Assembly: GCA_024693045.1 (NCBI GenBank)
Contig: JAILLQ010000033.1
Coordinates: forward strand, 1-64,000
Direction of reading: 5' to 3'
DNA: 64,000 nt
From: Treponema sp.
Lineage (GTDB): Bacteria; Spirochaetota; Spirochaetia; Treponematales; Treponemataceae
The notes beneath the pieces were generated by a model. That model was not told the DNA's origin. It did no database searches and saw nothing but the letters and a program-made list of their open reading frames with translations. This document shows, one piece after another, positions 5,480-14,507 of this stretch. The translations under genes and the position numbers were made by a program. Each line of letters opens with the position of its first letter. The first letter of the stretch is position 1.

Positions 5480-7180
5480 TTATTTTGCAGGAATTTTTAT
5501 GTATGTTCCAGAAATAATGTGGTCTGGATTTTTTATACCGTTATAGCGGGCAATTTTCTTGTAATTCCAAGGATTCTTGTAGTAAGCATCTGCAATATCC
5601 CAAAGAGTATCACCCCACTTAATTTTGTAAGTGATATCCTCAGGTTTTACCTCTGGTTCCTTTGGTGGCTCTGGAACAATTTTTTCTGGCTCCTCAACAA
5701 CCACGATTTCATCTTCCTTTGCCTCTACAATTTCTGGTTCTGGCTCAGACTCTGGCTCAACTTCAGGCTCAACTTCTTCTACTTCCACCGGCTGAACAAG
5801 CTCAACAGGCTTTTCAGCTTTTTTATTGAGCAAATTGTACTTTGAAGGAACTATAAAAAGTATAAGAATTGCACAGATAAGACAAATAATTGCACATACT
5901 ATGCAGATAATTACTGGTACTTTTGTTTTAGACTTCACTTCTTCTTCCTCTTCTTCTGTAGAAGGATTTCCTTCTATTGTTTCTTTGTCATACAGGTCAT
6001 CGAATTTCAATGCACTAGACTGTTTCATCATTTCAAGGGTTGAATCTGGTGCAGGTTTGTCAGAAATGCTGTCAAAATCCAAATCTGTATTTATATCCGA
6101 AGAATCTGTTTTATCATCAAAACTAAAATCAAAATCATCATCTGAAATAGCTGTTGAAGAATCACTTTCCGAAGCACTTTCATTTGAATCGAAGTCAGGA
6201 AGTTCAAAATCATCGTCAGAAGAAATTGTTTCATCGGATGTTACGGTTGTATCAGAAGCGGCCTCTGTTTTTTCTTCGTTTGAATCAGTAGAAGGTCCTC
6301 CCATGTCAAAATCAGGTAAATCAAAGTCATCTACGCTAGATTCACCTTGAGTTGCATCACTAGAACTTTCTGTAGAAGTTGAATCTTCGCCAAAGTCTGG
6401 CAGGTCAAAATCGTCTGCAGCTGGGCTTTCTTCTGCACTTGTTTCTGTGCTTTCTGTGCTTTCTTCGCTTGCAGGGCTTTCTTCGCCAAAGTCTGGCAAA
6501 TCAAAATCGTCTGCAGCTGGGCTTTCTTCTGGGCTTGTTTCTGTGCTTTCGGCACTTTCTTCGATTGCAGGGCTTTCTTCACCAAAGTCTGGCAAGTCAA
6601 AGTCGTCTGTAGCCGGGCTTTCTTCTGAGCTTGTTTCTGTGCTTTCAGAACTTTCTTCATCTTTTTGGTGCATCAAGGCTGCTGCCATAAGACCACCTGC
6701 GGCTCCAGCTGCAACTCCTGCGGCAAGATTTCCAGAGTCAGAATCACTGCTTTCCTCTGTACTTTTATCTTCTTCCCCAAAGTTTAAATCTGAGTCTAAA
6801 CTGCTTTCTGCTGTTGCATCAAATTCATTTGGAGCTAAGCGCTCTTCCAAAGTGCGGCTAACCAAGGTAATATCGGCATTGCTACTAGCACCTGTTTCTG
6901 GATCCACTAGTTCCGCAGAAAGTTTACCTTCATCATCCAAGCCGACTTTTAAATTTATTTCAGAACTACCCTTTGCATGAGCCACAAGATTATCGATTTG
7001 CAAAGAATCTACATATTCAGCATCTTCCATAGACCCATTTGCAGAACGGTAAAGATCTACAATTACACGAGTCTGATTATCTTTAGCTGTTGTTAAACCG
7101 AGAGCCTTTTTACCAGGGGCACCTTCTTCCAAAATCGGATAAAAAGAACCGTCAGCCTGTTTAATACCAATTGTCTTCAT
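5480..7180 (-). CDS. Membrane protein: Hsp70-substrate-domain-like N-terminus, acidic repeats, TM helix, LysM
   Basis: 566 residues in four parts. (1) Residues 20-110 resemble the beta-sandwich substrate-binding domain of DnaK/Hsp70: KDNQTRVIVDLYR, then LDDEGKLSAELVDPETG, mirroring DNQTAVxIxVxQG and DANGILxVxAxDxxTG. No ATPase domain is present. (2) Residues 120-400 are very acidic Ser/Glu/Asp sequence with repeated DDFDLPDFGEE units. (3) One transmembrane helix at about 419-443. (4) A Pro/Glu linker and a C-terminal LysM domain (about 516-566, WGDTLWDIADAYY), which binds peptidoglycan. With no signal peptide the N-terminus should be cytoplasmic and LysM periplasmic. It probably forms an operon with the gene at 7196 (15-base gap). 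Function unknown. Confidence 0.8.
   Translation of the reverse strand: MKTIGIKQADGSFYPILEEGAPGKKALGLTTAKDNQTRVIVDLYRSANGSMEDAEYVDSLQIDNLVAHAKGSSEINLKVGLDDEGKLSAELVDPETGASSNADITLVSRTLEERLAPNEFDATAESSLDSDLNFGEEDKSTEESSDSDSGNLAAGVAAGAAGGLMAAALMHQKDEESSESTETSSEESPATDDFDLPDFGEESPAIEESAESTETSPEESPAADDFDLPDFGEESPASEESTESTETSAEESPAADDFDLPDFGEDSTSTESSSDATQGESSVDDFDLPDFDMGGPSTDSNEEKTEAASDTTVTSDETISSDDDFELPDFDSNESASESDSSTAISDDDFDFSFDDKTDSSDINTDLDFDSISDKPAPDSTLEMMKQSSALKFDDLYDKETIEGNPSTEEEEEEVKSKTKVPVIICIVCAIICLICAILILFIVPSKYNLLNKKAEKPVELVQPVEVEEVEPEVEPESEPEPEIVEAKEDEIVVVEEPEKIVPEPPKEPEVKPEDITYKIKWGDTLWDIADAYYKNPWNYKKIARYNGIKNPDHIISGTYIKIPAK
6384..6671 (-). repeat. 96-bp coding tandem repeat, three copies
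   Basis: Starts at 6384, 6480 and 6576 with a 96-bp period (32 residues per unit). Each unit encodes a DDFDLPDFGEESPA core plus a Ser/Thr/Glu stretch. Degenerate DDFDLPDF units continue at 6181-6345, so the array grew from an older motif. Confidence 0.9.
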
Positions 7181-7195
7181 ATTTACCTCTGGTCT

Positions 7196-8023
7196 TTAGT
7201 ATTCGTAAACGGCTTCTACCATTGAAGTCATATCGTTTACTGTTGTTCCAAATTTTTTAGATACAACATAATTTGTAATCTTTGTAAAATTACCCTTATC
7301 ATCCTGACGAAGAATCATTCTATTTGTAGGGCGATTATCAGAACCATAAGTTGTAATTTCTACAAGATTTCCTTCTGAACCATAACGGAAAATTTCTTTC
7401 TGGATAACTGAACCATCGCTTGCAAATGTTGTGATAGAATCCTTTTTTCCGTCTTCTGTATATGCATACTGTTTTTCACAATCTAAAGAACCATCTGCAA
7501 AATAATCATCTTTGCTGATAAGCTTGTCGCCTTCATATTTATAAATCAATTTTCCAACTAAGGCACCATCAGTATTGTAATAGCTTTCGTCAACAAGTTT
7601 TGCATTTTCATAAGAATAAATTACCTTGTTTCTAAGCTTGCCGTCTGCACCATATTCAGAAACATCCTGTTTTTTTCCATCTTTATACGAAAAAACTGAC
7701 TTCCATACCAAAACATTTTCAGCATTGAAGCCGTTTTGTTCCATGATATTTCCATTTTCGTCATAAGAATTTTGAATTCTATTAACAAGCACATCTCTTG
7801 CTGTAAATTCAGAAGATTCAATCAGTTTTCCTGTAGCATCATACTTGTATGTAAATTTTCCACATGGAGTCCTGTAATATTCACCAAATTTTGAAGCAAT
7901 TGTGTAATCTGTTCTTGTAACATTTTTGGGATTTCCCTTAATTTTATATTCCGATGTTACATCAAAAGAAAATGCAGAAAAACCAAGCAAGCAAAGCATA
8001 AAAACAGTTACTATTTTTTTCAT
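7196..8023 (-). CDS. Secreted YD-like beta-repeat protein
   Basis: 275 residues with a signal peptide (MKKIVTVFMLCLLGFSAFSF, cleaved after about 19-20). The rest consists of about ten repeats of roughly 22 residues with the pattern Y-x-DGKL-x(n)-F-x-ADG-x-L, for example SYDENGNIMEQNGFNAENVL. This is the tyrosine/aspartate hairpin rhythm seen in YD/RHS-like and related bacterial surface repeats, though it lacks an RHS core and toxin. Likely periplasmic or surface-located. The neighbouring LysM membrane gene follows 15 bases downstream. No specific function is recognised. Confidence 0.7.
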   Translation of the reverse strand: MKKIVTVFMLCLLGFSAFSFDVTSEYKIKGNPKNVTRTDYTIASKFGEYYRTPCGKFTYKYDATGKLIESSEFTARDVLVNRIQNSYDENGNIMEQNGFNAENVLVWKSVFSYKDGKKQDVSEYGADGKLRNKVIYSYENAKLVDESYYNTDGALVGKLIYKYEGDKLISKDDYFADGSLDCEKQYAYTEDGKKDSITTFASDGSVIQKEIFRYGSEGNLVEITTYGSDNRPTNRMILRQDDKGNFTKITNYVVSKKFGTTVNDMTSMVEAVYEY

Positions 8024-8095
8024 TTATATTCCTCCATAAGGTAGCTTACGATTTCAAAAAATCTTTCTCTATGTTACTATATCGGCAGAAAGTAT

Positions 8096-9007
8096 ATGAA
8101 TCTTTACGAATTAAAAACATTTACAGTTTTGAGTAAAACTCTACACTACGCCAAAACAGCAGAAGAAATGAATATGAGTTCTTCCGCAGCAAGTAGAATT
8201 ATATCACGACTTGAAGAAGAAACGGGAACATTTTTAGTTGAACGTTCCAACAGAAAAGTTGAACTAACTCCAAACGGAAGAATTTTTGCTGATTTTGCAA
8301 AAGAAACTTTGGAAAAATACGAAGAACTGGAAGAAAGCTTTAAAGGCGACAAAAACAAAATTACTGGGACTCTTCACGTTTACGCTTCCGTTACTGCCTG
8401 TTATGTTATTTTACCACTTCTCATTTCAAAACTTTCTGAAAAATATCCGGGAATACAGCTGGCTCTGGAAACTGGTGACCCGGCTGGAGCTATTCCGGCA
8501 ATCCGAGAAGGCAGAGCAGATCTTGCAGTTGCGGCCATTCCAGAAGACGGACTTTCCTACATAGAAACAATTCCGGTAAAAAAATCACCTTTGATTTTTG
8601 CCGCAAACAAGACTTCTAATTTTAATTTTAACGATAAAGAGGAAACTCCTCAGGATTTTATCTCGCATGTACCACTCATTCTTCCTAAAACAGGCCTTGC
8701 CCGCCGCCGCTTTGACCAATGGACAAAGAGCCGTAATGTAAAACCGATTATTGCGGCAGAAACAGAAGGAAATGAAGCTATTCTAGCATTGGCTCAATTA
8801 GGAATCGGATTAGGTTTGGTTCCTCAGATTGTACTTGAAAGCGGACGTTTTGCAGATAAATTCACTGTACACACAGCTGGAAACATCATGGGCTACTACG
8901 ACATTGGTTTTATCCGCCGAAGTGAAAACTATGGCACACAGAAAAGCAGAATGATACAAGCGGCTGTAAGTAATATTCTTCATTCTGCAGATTGGAGAAC
9001 AGAATGA
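8096..9007 (+). CDS. LysR-family regulator, IlvY-like
   Basis: 303 residues. N-terminal winged helix-turn-helix at 1-60 (LYELKTFTVLSKTLHYAKTA), then a two-lobed effector domain. Similarity to IlvY is strong in GTLHVYASVTACYVILPLL, ALETGDPAGAI, GRADLAVAAIPE and the stretch around ARRRFDQW. IlvY activates ilvC in response to acetohydroxy acids, but ilvC is not adjacent here; the divergent neighbour is the secreted repeat gene, 72 bases away. A TACTAT box lies at 8075-8080. The stop overlaps the next ATG by 4 bases (ATGA), so the UDG-like gene is translationally coupled. Target genes are unknown. Confidence 0.8.
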   Translation: MNLYELKTFTVLSKTLHYAKTAEEMNMSSSAASRIISRLEEETGTFLVERSNRKVELTPNGRIFADFAKETLEKYEELEESFKGDKNKITGTLHVYASVTACYVILPLLISKLSEKYPGIQLALETGDPAGAIPAIREGRADLAVAAIPEDGLSYIETIPVKKSPLIFAANKTSNFNFNDKEETPQDFISHVPLILPKTGLARRRFDQWTKSRNVKPIIAAETEGNEAILALAQLGIGLGLVPQIVLESGRFADKFTVHTAGNIMGYYDIGFIRRSENYGTQKSRMIQAAVSNILHSADWRTE

Positions 9008-9756
9008 CAGAAGTTGAATTCGTTTTTTTTGACCAGTTTAGGAAGGATTTTAAAAACAAGGTTTCAGAATGGAATAAAAAAGCCCCGGAATTAATGGAAT
9101 TGCAAAAGGCTGCCCTAAAAGCAGCAGATGGTATTTCTTATTCATTTGAAACACCAATAGTGTACAACACAGCTCTGGACGATATCAGCCAGGAAGATGA
9201 AATAAAACTTCTTGTAATTGGCGACAACCCGGGAAAAGATGAACAACTTTTAAAAAACAACAAGTACCTTGTAGGGCAGGCAGGAAAAATAGGAGAAGGT
9301 TTCTTCCGCAAAAATCCGGAACTTCAGATAGATTTTAGAAAAAACGTAATAATTCTTAATAAAACCCCCGTTCACACAGCTAAAACTGCTCAAATCAAAT
9401 ACCTTTTGAAAAATGGCGGGCAAAATGTTATTGATGTCATAAATGAAAGCCAGGTCTGGATGGCAGAAAAAAATGCTGAACTCTGCAAAAACTTTAACGC
9501 CGAAATCTGGCTTATCGGGTACGGCGAACTAAAGGCAAATGGTATATTTTCCCCTTACAAAACAAGGCTTTTTGACTCCTGCACTAGAGCTTGTGTATGG
9601 GATAAAGTTTTTGTTTTTCAGCATTTTTCGATGAACCGCTTTTCTATCGATTTATCTTCATTTCGGGAAGAAAATCCAGGATTGTCTCTTGATGAAGCTA
9701 TTCACCTTTTAGGCAAAAAACACAAAGAAGAGTTTTTTACCGATACAAAAGCTTAA
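9004..9756 (+). CDS. Uracil-DNA-glycosylase-superfamily-like protein
   Basis: 250 residues from the ATG at 9004, which overlaps the LysR stop as ATGA and follows GGAGA. The motif LLVIGDNPGKDEQ...LVGQAGKIGEGFF has the shape of UDG family 4/5 motif 1 (GEAPG-x-DE...FVG-x-AG), followed by ILNKTPVHT and a C-terminal VFVFQHFSMNRF where the superfamily has a conserved His. Base-excision repair is the family role; catalytic residues differ from the canonical ones, so the substrate is uncertain. It converges on the OmpA gene with only 3 bases between. Confidence 0.65.
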   Translation: MTEVEFVFFDQFRKDFKNKVSEWNKKAPELMELQKAALKAADGISYSFETPIVYNTALDDISQEDEIKLLVIGDNPGKDEQLLKNNKYLVGQAGKIGEGFFRKNPELQIDFRKNVIILNKTPVHTAKTAQIKYLLKNGGQNVIDVINESQVWMAEKNAELCKNFNAEIWLIGYGELKANGIFSPYKTRLFDSCTRACVWDKVFVFQHFSMNRFSIDLSSFREENPGLSLDEAIHLLGKKHKEEFFTDTKA

Positions 9757-9759
9757 ATC

Positions 9760-11112
9760 TTATTCCAGAATTGTAATTTCAACGCGGCGATTCAAAGCTT
9801 TTCCTTCCGGAGTGCTGTTATCACTAATCGGCTTATGAGCACCACTTCCCTTGCAAATAAACTTTTCTGCAGGAATGCCCCGCAAGGAAAGTTCTTTAGC
9901 AATGGCATGGGCTCGTTCAGCAGAAAGTTTCATCTCTCCTTTCTCGTAACCTGTATCAGCCGTATGACCTTCTACCAAAAATTGAGATTCAGGCACTTCC
10001 CTCAAGACGGAAGCAATTTGATCCAGTCTGATTTTTTCACCAGGCAAGAGTTCTGCACTATCCGGCTTAAACTGAAGATTTTGAATAGTAAGACGGATTC
10101 CACTTGCTGTGTCTTCAACTTTAATTGGTTTTTCCAAACTTTCACTGGATTTTTTTACTGCCGTACTAAGTTTTTCTTTTTTCGAAGGTGGAGTTTTATC
10201 TTCAATCTTTTTGCTTTCATGGATTATAGAAGACGAATTTTTCTTAACACTTGTTTTTGGAGCAGCAGCTATAAAATGAGATCTCTCTGTAAGAGCCTTT
10301 GCCTCCTCTTCATCAATAGCAGCAACTCTCTGCAATGCCCTGATAATTTTGGAACGATCTACAGCCGGAGGATATTCTGTGAACAAAGAAATTGTTCCCT
10401 TTAGTGAAATAACTTTTCCATCGGCATATACAAAGGATTCGTCTACGGAGTCCCTTACAACTATAGCGTAACCACTTTCTTTACTTACATACATGGTTGC
10501 CGAATGAGCTCCCTGAGCTTTTACAAGTTCTCTGTCGCCATCATAATCTGTGTAAGTTCCCATACCGTATCGGGTAGCCCATTTTGCAGTAAGCACATAA
10601 ACATTTTCTCCGCGAACAACTTCATCCCCCTTGTATGTATACTCAACATACATAGGAATTTTTGTAGGAATTCCCTTATTCAAAGGATCCACCGCTCGAA
10701 CTGCAGAAGCCTGCCATGAATCTCCAATTTTAATTTTATTTTCTGTAAAAGCCGGAAAACTTCTAAAAGAAGGAAAACCATGATCTTCTAGCATCGTAAG
10801 TTTTCCATCTTCACTAATTTTAAAAACAGAAGGAATTGAATCATGAAGTCCTTTGCCTACTATAGAAGAAGCCCTGACAGTATCCTGCGAGACGTAAAAA
10901 CTTCCCTCGTATAGCTCTCCGTCATTCGAAATAAAAGAGCGGACTTCCCTGCTCAAAAGCCCCACATAACGATTATTATCATATCGGCGCAAATCAGTTC
11001 TCTCTACCAGAGAATAATTTCTTCCTCCCCTGTAAGTCAGCTGAACCTGCTGAGCAAAACTTACAATGCAAATATTTATAAAAAACAAAAATAAAATACA
11101 AATCTTCTTCAT
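9760..11112 (-). CDS. OmpA-family envelope protein
   Basis: 450 residues. The signal peptide (KKICILFLFFINICIVSFAQ) is followed by a beta-rich domain of about 240 residues, a Lys/Ser-rich linker (about 280-330) and a C-terminal OmpA/Pal peptidoglycan-binding domain (345-450) with FKPDSAELLPGEKIRLDQIA, VEGHTADTG and NRRVEI. The OmpA domain binds diaminopimelate-type peptide stems, tying the envelope to the wall. The N-terminal domain is not an obvious eight-strand barrel; treponemes have similar proteins of uncertain location. Divergent from ftsK (83 bases). Confidence 0.85.
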   Translation of the reverse strand: MKKICILFLFFINICIVSFAQQVQLTYRGGRNYSLVERTDLRRYDNNRYVGLLSREVRSFISNDGELYEGSFYVSQDTVRASSIVGKGLHDSIPSVFKISEDGKLTMLEDHGFPSFRSFPAFTENKIKIGDSWQASAVRAVDPLNKGIPTKIPMYVEYTYKGDEVVRGENVYVLTAKWATRYGMGTYTDYDGDRELVKAQGAHSATMYVSKESGYAIVVRDSVDESFVYADGKVISLKGTISLFTEYPPAVDRSKIIRALQRVAAIDEEEAKALTERSHFIAAAPKTSVKKNSSSIIHESKKIEDKTPPSKKEKLSTAVKKSSESLEKPIKVEDTASGIRLTIQNLQFKPDSAELLPGEKIRLDQIASVLREVPESQFLVEGHTADTGYEKGEMKLSAERAHAIAKELSLRGIPAEKFICKGSGAHKPISDNSTPEGKALNRRVEITILE

Positions 11113-11195
11113 AAAAACTCCGTCATTATTTTAATCGGATTTTATTAGTGTATTTTTAACTTAAATTCTTTTCTGCAAATTCCGATAACAAAAAT

Positions 11196-14100
11196 ATGAA
11201 ACTTTCAAATAAACCGAATCTACTAACAGGAGCAGTTTTACTCCTAGTTGCAGCATTTTTTTCTATTTCGTTAGCTCTTTTACCATTGGATTTTGGCTCT
11301 GCCTGGCAGGGAAATTCAAATCCTCTTTACAAATACGCATACTTACTGGGAGATATCCTGTTTTCTGTATATGGATTTTCCAGCATTTTAATACCTCTCT
11401 TCCTTTTTATAGCTGGGATTTCCTGCTTTGCAAGCCAATGGACAGCTAGAAAATCGATGAGACTTTTGACCGCTGTAATACCTTTCTTTACAGCAGTGAT
11501 TATAGAAAAAATCTGTAATTCAATAGCAGAATACCCAGATGATTTTTCTAATATAAAAATCGCCCTAACTCTTGCCGGAGGATTCTTCCTTATCGCAATT
11601 GAAATTGTAACGGCAGGGCTTTTAGCAGACAAAATTAACGACAAACTTTTCCACCACTCTGATTTAAAAGCAGACACTAATGATGAAAGTGAAATCTTAA
11701 CTGAAAACGAAGGCGAAGATAATTTTGTAGAAGACTTTATGGAAAAAGCAGAAAATACTGATTCCGAAAGCGACGAAACTCTTGCCGCAGAAAGTGAGGA
11801 TGACGAAGAAATACCAGATGATCCATTCTCAGATGTTTTTGAAGAGGAAGACACATTTGCCTTCCCTGAAGAAGAAGCAATCGAAGAATCAGAAGATATC
11901 GAAGAATCAGAAGAAGAAATTTCTGAAGAAAATAATGATGAAATCGAAGAGCTTACAAAAGATATTAATATAGAAGAAAGTGATGAAAACAGCAGTAAAA
12001 AAGCAGAACCTTTGCTTTCTAAAGAAGAATACGACGCTCTTAATAAGATTAATGAAGATTTACTTGAAGAAAAAGTAAAAGAAGATTCAGAAACTAAAGT
12101 TGATTCCTCTGTTGAAAGTCTTGAATGGCCTACTACAGATGAAATAATCAGCCGGGCTGGAATTTCTAAAGCTGAAGAAAATTCCCTTATCGGAGAAAGC
12201 GAAGAAGAAAACGAAGAAGAAAGCGAAGAAAAGTTCGAGGAAGAAGAAAATAATTCAGCTGAAGAACTTTACGAAGATAATTCAGAAAGTACAGAAATTG
12301 AAGAAAGGGAAGAAGACCCTTACACTGCTTTTGACATAGATGAAGATTACCAAAAGCCTGCAGAAGAGGAAGAAAATGATAGTGAAGTATATTCTGATGC
12401 AAACTTTTTAGAAGATTCGGAAAAAAAAACTTCTGATACTTTAGAAGCCGATTTTTTTGACATCGACATGAATGCTGAAAATGAAGATGAAAGCGAAAAT
12501 TCTGCCGATGTAGAAGACCAGCAAATTGCCGAAATGCAGAATCTGGAAGAATCGTTTTCAGATGATTCTGAGGATTTTTCAGAGCAGGAAGAAGATGAAG
12601 AAACAGCTTCTCGCTCTTTTTTAGATGATATGGTAGAGGCCCAGGAAGACGACGAAGAGTATGACTCTGGCTTAAGCGACAATGATGAAGATGATTTTGG
12701 AGTTACCAATTCTACTTTTAATATAGCCTCTGATATTTTCTCAGATATGGAAGAAGATGCCAGGGAACAGCTTGAAGCCGGTAAAAAACCAGCCCGCTTT
12801 GAAGAAGCTTATCAGGAAGAAAGTGAAGAAGCAGAAGCTGAAAGAGAATCAGAAGAAAATGACGAAATCGAAGAAAATGAAATCGAAACGGCTAAACCTC
12901 TTGAACGCAAAACAATAGTTTCAGAAAAGAAAGAGCCAGGTCACCGGGTTCAACCTAAAAAACCTTATATAGTTCCAACAGATTTATTGGAACAGTACGA
13001 AGACGACCAGTACTGGATAATTGACGAAGCTACAAAAAATGATGCAATCAAGTTAAAGGACACTTTGAACCAATTCGGAATCAGTGCTGAAATCATAGGC
13101 ATAAAAAAAGGTCCAGTAGTTACAATGTTCGAAATTGCACCTGCTCCTGGAGTAAAATTAAGTAAAATCGTAAGCCTTCAGGACAACATAGCATTGAGCC
13201 TTGCCGCTAGCAGTGTCCGAATAGTTGCGCCAATTCCTGGAAAAGCAGCCGTAGGTATAGAAACTCCTAACAAAAAACGCTCAATAGTTTCTTTCCGTGA
13301 AATTATCGAACAGGATATCCCTGAATTTAAAAAAATGGCTATTCCTGTAATTTTAGGAAAAGACATTTTAGGAAAATCACAGATTATCGATATAGCTAAA
13401 ACTCCTCATCTTTTGATTGCGGGTGCAACTGGCGCCGGAAAATCAGTCTGTGTAAATTCCTTGATTCTTTCTATTTTGTACAAACGTTCTCCTCGCGAAG
13501 TTAAAATGATTCTGGTAGACCCAAAAGTTGTTGAACTCAAGCTTTACAACGACATACCTCACCTTTTAACACCTGTAATCACAGAACCAAAACGCGCTTT
13601 GCAGGCTTTGCAGTATTGTCTCTGTGAAATGGAACGCCGTTATGCCCTTCTTGATGGACTTGGAGTTCGAGATATTACAAATTACAACAAACGAGTTGAA
13701 GAAAGAAATATCTGTACAGAAAAACTCCCTTATATCGTAATCATCATTGATGAATTTGCAGACCTTATGGCAACAAGTGGCCGGGACCTTGAATCTATAG
13801 TTGCCCGCCTTACAGCTATGAGCCGTGCAGTTGGTATCCATCTTGTTCTTGCAACCCAGCGACCTTCTGTAAACGTAATCACAGGTCTTATCAAAGCAAA
13901 TATACCGAGCCGAATCGCCTTCATGGTTTCTAGCCGTACAGATTCCAATATCATCATCGATGCTGTTGGTGCAGAAAAACTTCTTGGTAAGGGAGATATG
14001 CTTTACGCTTCTGCAGTTGACCCATACCCTGTCCGAATACAGGGAACTTTCGAAAGCGATAATGATGTTGAAAATGTAGTAAATTATGTAAAAACACTTG

Positions 14101-14369
14101 GCGAACCTGAATACATCGATGAAGAAATTTTTGTCGACGATGAAGAAGAACAGGCTCCAACAATGTTCAGCGAAGGTGATGACCCTCTGTATGAACAAGC
14201 CCTGGAAATCGTTTTGCAATCTGGTAAAGCCAGTGCAAGCTACATACAGCGCCGCTTAAAAATTGGCTATAACCGGGCGGCCCGTCTGGTAGAAGAAATG
14301 GAAGCGCGTGGAATAGTAGGACCTGCAAACGGTTCTAAACCACGAGAAATAATACACGTTCCTAGTTAG
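11196..14369 (+). CDS. ftsK: DNA translocase FtsK/SpoIIIE
   Basis: 1057 residues. Four membrane helices fall in about 10-160. Residues about 165-600 are an extremely Glu/Asp/Ser-rich linker. The motor domain covers about 605-985 with Walker A GATGAGKSVCVNS, Walker B IVIIIDEFADLMA and ATQRPSV. The C-terminal gamma winged helix (about 990-1057, SASYIQRRLKIGYNRAARLVEEME) reads KOPS-like sites. It pumps chromosome termini through the division septum and activates XerCD. The linker of over 400 residues is much longer and more acidic than in compact FtsK proteins. No clear Shine-Dalgarno precedes the ATG. Confidence 0.95.
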   Translation: MKLSNKPNLLTGAVLLLVAAFFSISLALLPLDFGSAWQGNSNPLYKYAYLLGDILFSVYGFSSILIPLFLFIAGISCFASQWTARKSMRLLTAVIPFFTAVIIEKICNSIAEYPDDFSNIKIALTLAGGFFLIAIEIVTAGLLADKINDKLFHHSDLKADTNDESEILTENEGEDNFVEDFMEKAENTDSESDETLAAESEDDEEIPDDPFSDVFEEEDTFAFPEEEAIEESEDIEESEEEISEENNDEIEELTKDINIEESDENSSKKAEPLLSKEEYDALNKINEDLLEEKVKEDSETKVDSSVESLEWPTTDEIISRAGISKAEENSLIGESEEENEEESEEKFEEEENNSAEELYEDNSESTEIEEREEDPYTAFDIDEDYQKPAEEEENDSEVYSDANFLEDSEKKTSDTLEADFFDIDMNAENEDESENSADVEDQQIAEMQNLEESFSDDSEDFSEQEEDEETASRSFLDDMVEAQEDDEEYDSGLSDNDEDDFGVTNSTFNIASDIFSDMEEDAREQLEAGKKPARFEEAYQEESEEAEAERESEENDEIEENEIETAKPLERKTIVSEKKEPGHRVQPKKPYIVPTDLLEQYEDDQYWIIDEATKNDAIKLKDTLNQFGISAEIIGIKKGPVVTMFEIAPAPGVKLSKIVSLQDNIALSLAASSVRIVAPIPGKAAVGIETPNKKRSIVSFREIIEQDIPEFKKMAIPVILGKDILGKSQIIDIAKTPHLLIAGATGAGKSVCVNSLILSILYKRSPREVKMILVDPKVVELKLYNDIPHLLTPVITEPKRALQALQYCLCEMERRYALLDGLGVRDITNYNKRVEERNICTEKLPYIVIIIDEFADLMATSGRDLESIVARLTAMSRAVGIHLVLATQRPSVNVITGLIKANIPSRIAFMVSSRTDSNIIIDAVGAEKLLGKGDMLYASAVDPYPVRIQGTFESDNDVENVVNYVKTLGEPEYIDEEIFVDDEEEQAPTMFSEGDDPLYEQALEIVLQSGKASASYIQRRLKIGYNRAARLVEEMEARGIVGPANGSKPREIIHVPS

Positions 14370-14377
14370 TTTTTTTC

Positions 14378-14407
14378 AAAAGCCCCTGCCCAAAGCAGAG
14401 GCTTTTT
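14378..14407 (+). terminator. Terminator of ftsK
   Basis: AAAGCCCCTGC and GCAGAGGCTTT form a hairpin followed by TTTT, beginning 9 bases after the stop codon. Confidence 0.8.
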
Positions 14408-14507
14408 ACTTTCTGGATATTTTGATTTGAATACAAGACAGGAACTCTTTCATTGTTATTTGTAACCAAAATCTGCTAAAATGTTTGTACTAATAAAGAG
14501 GTGGAAA

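Noticed and set aside
6331..6660. Lys/Gln-rich frame and Leu-rich antisense frames within the LysM gene
   Set aside because: They are products of the 96-bp repeat read in other frames.
13566..14219. 217-residue minus-strand frame inside ftsK
   Set aside because: It lies opposite the conserved FtsK motor domain and has no independent signals.
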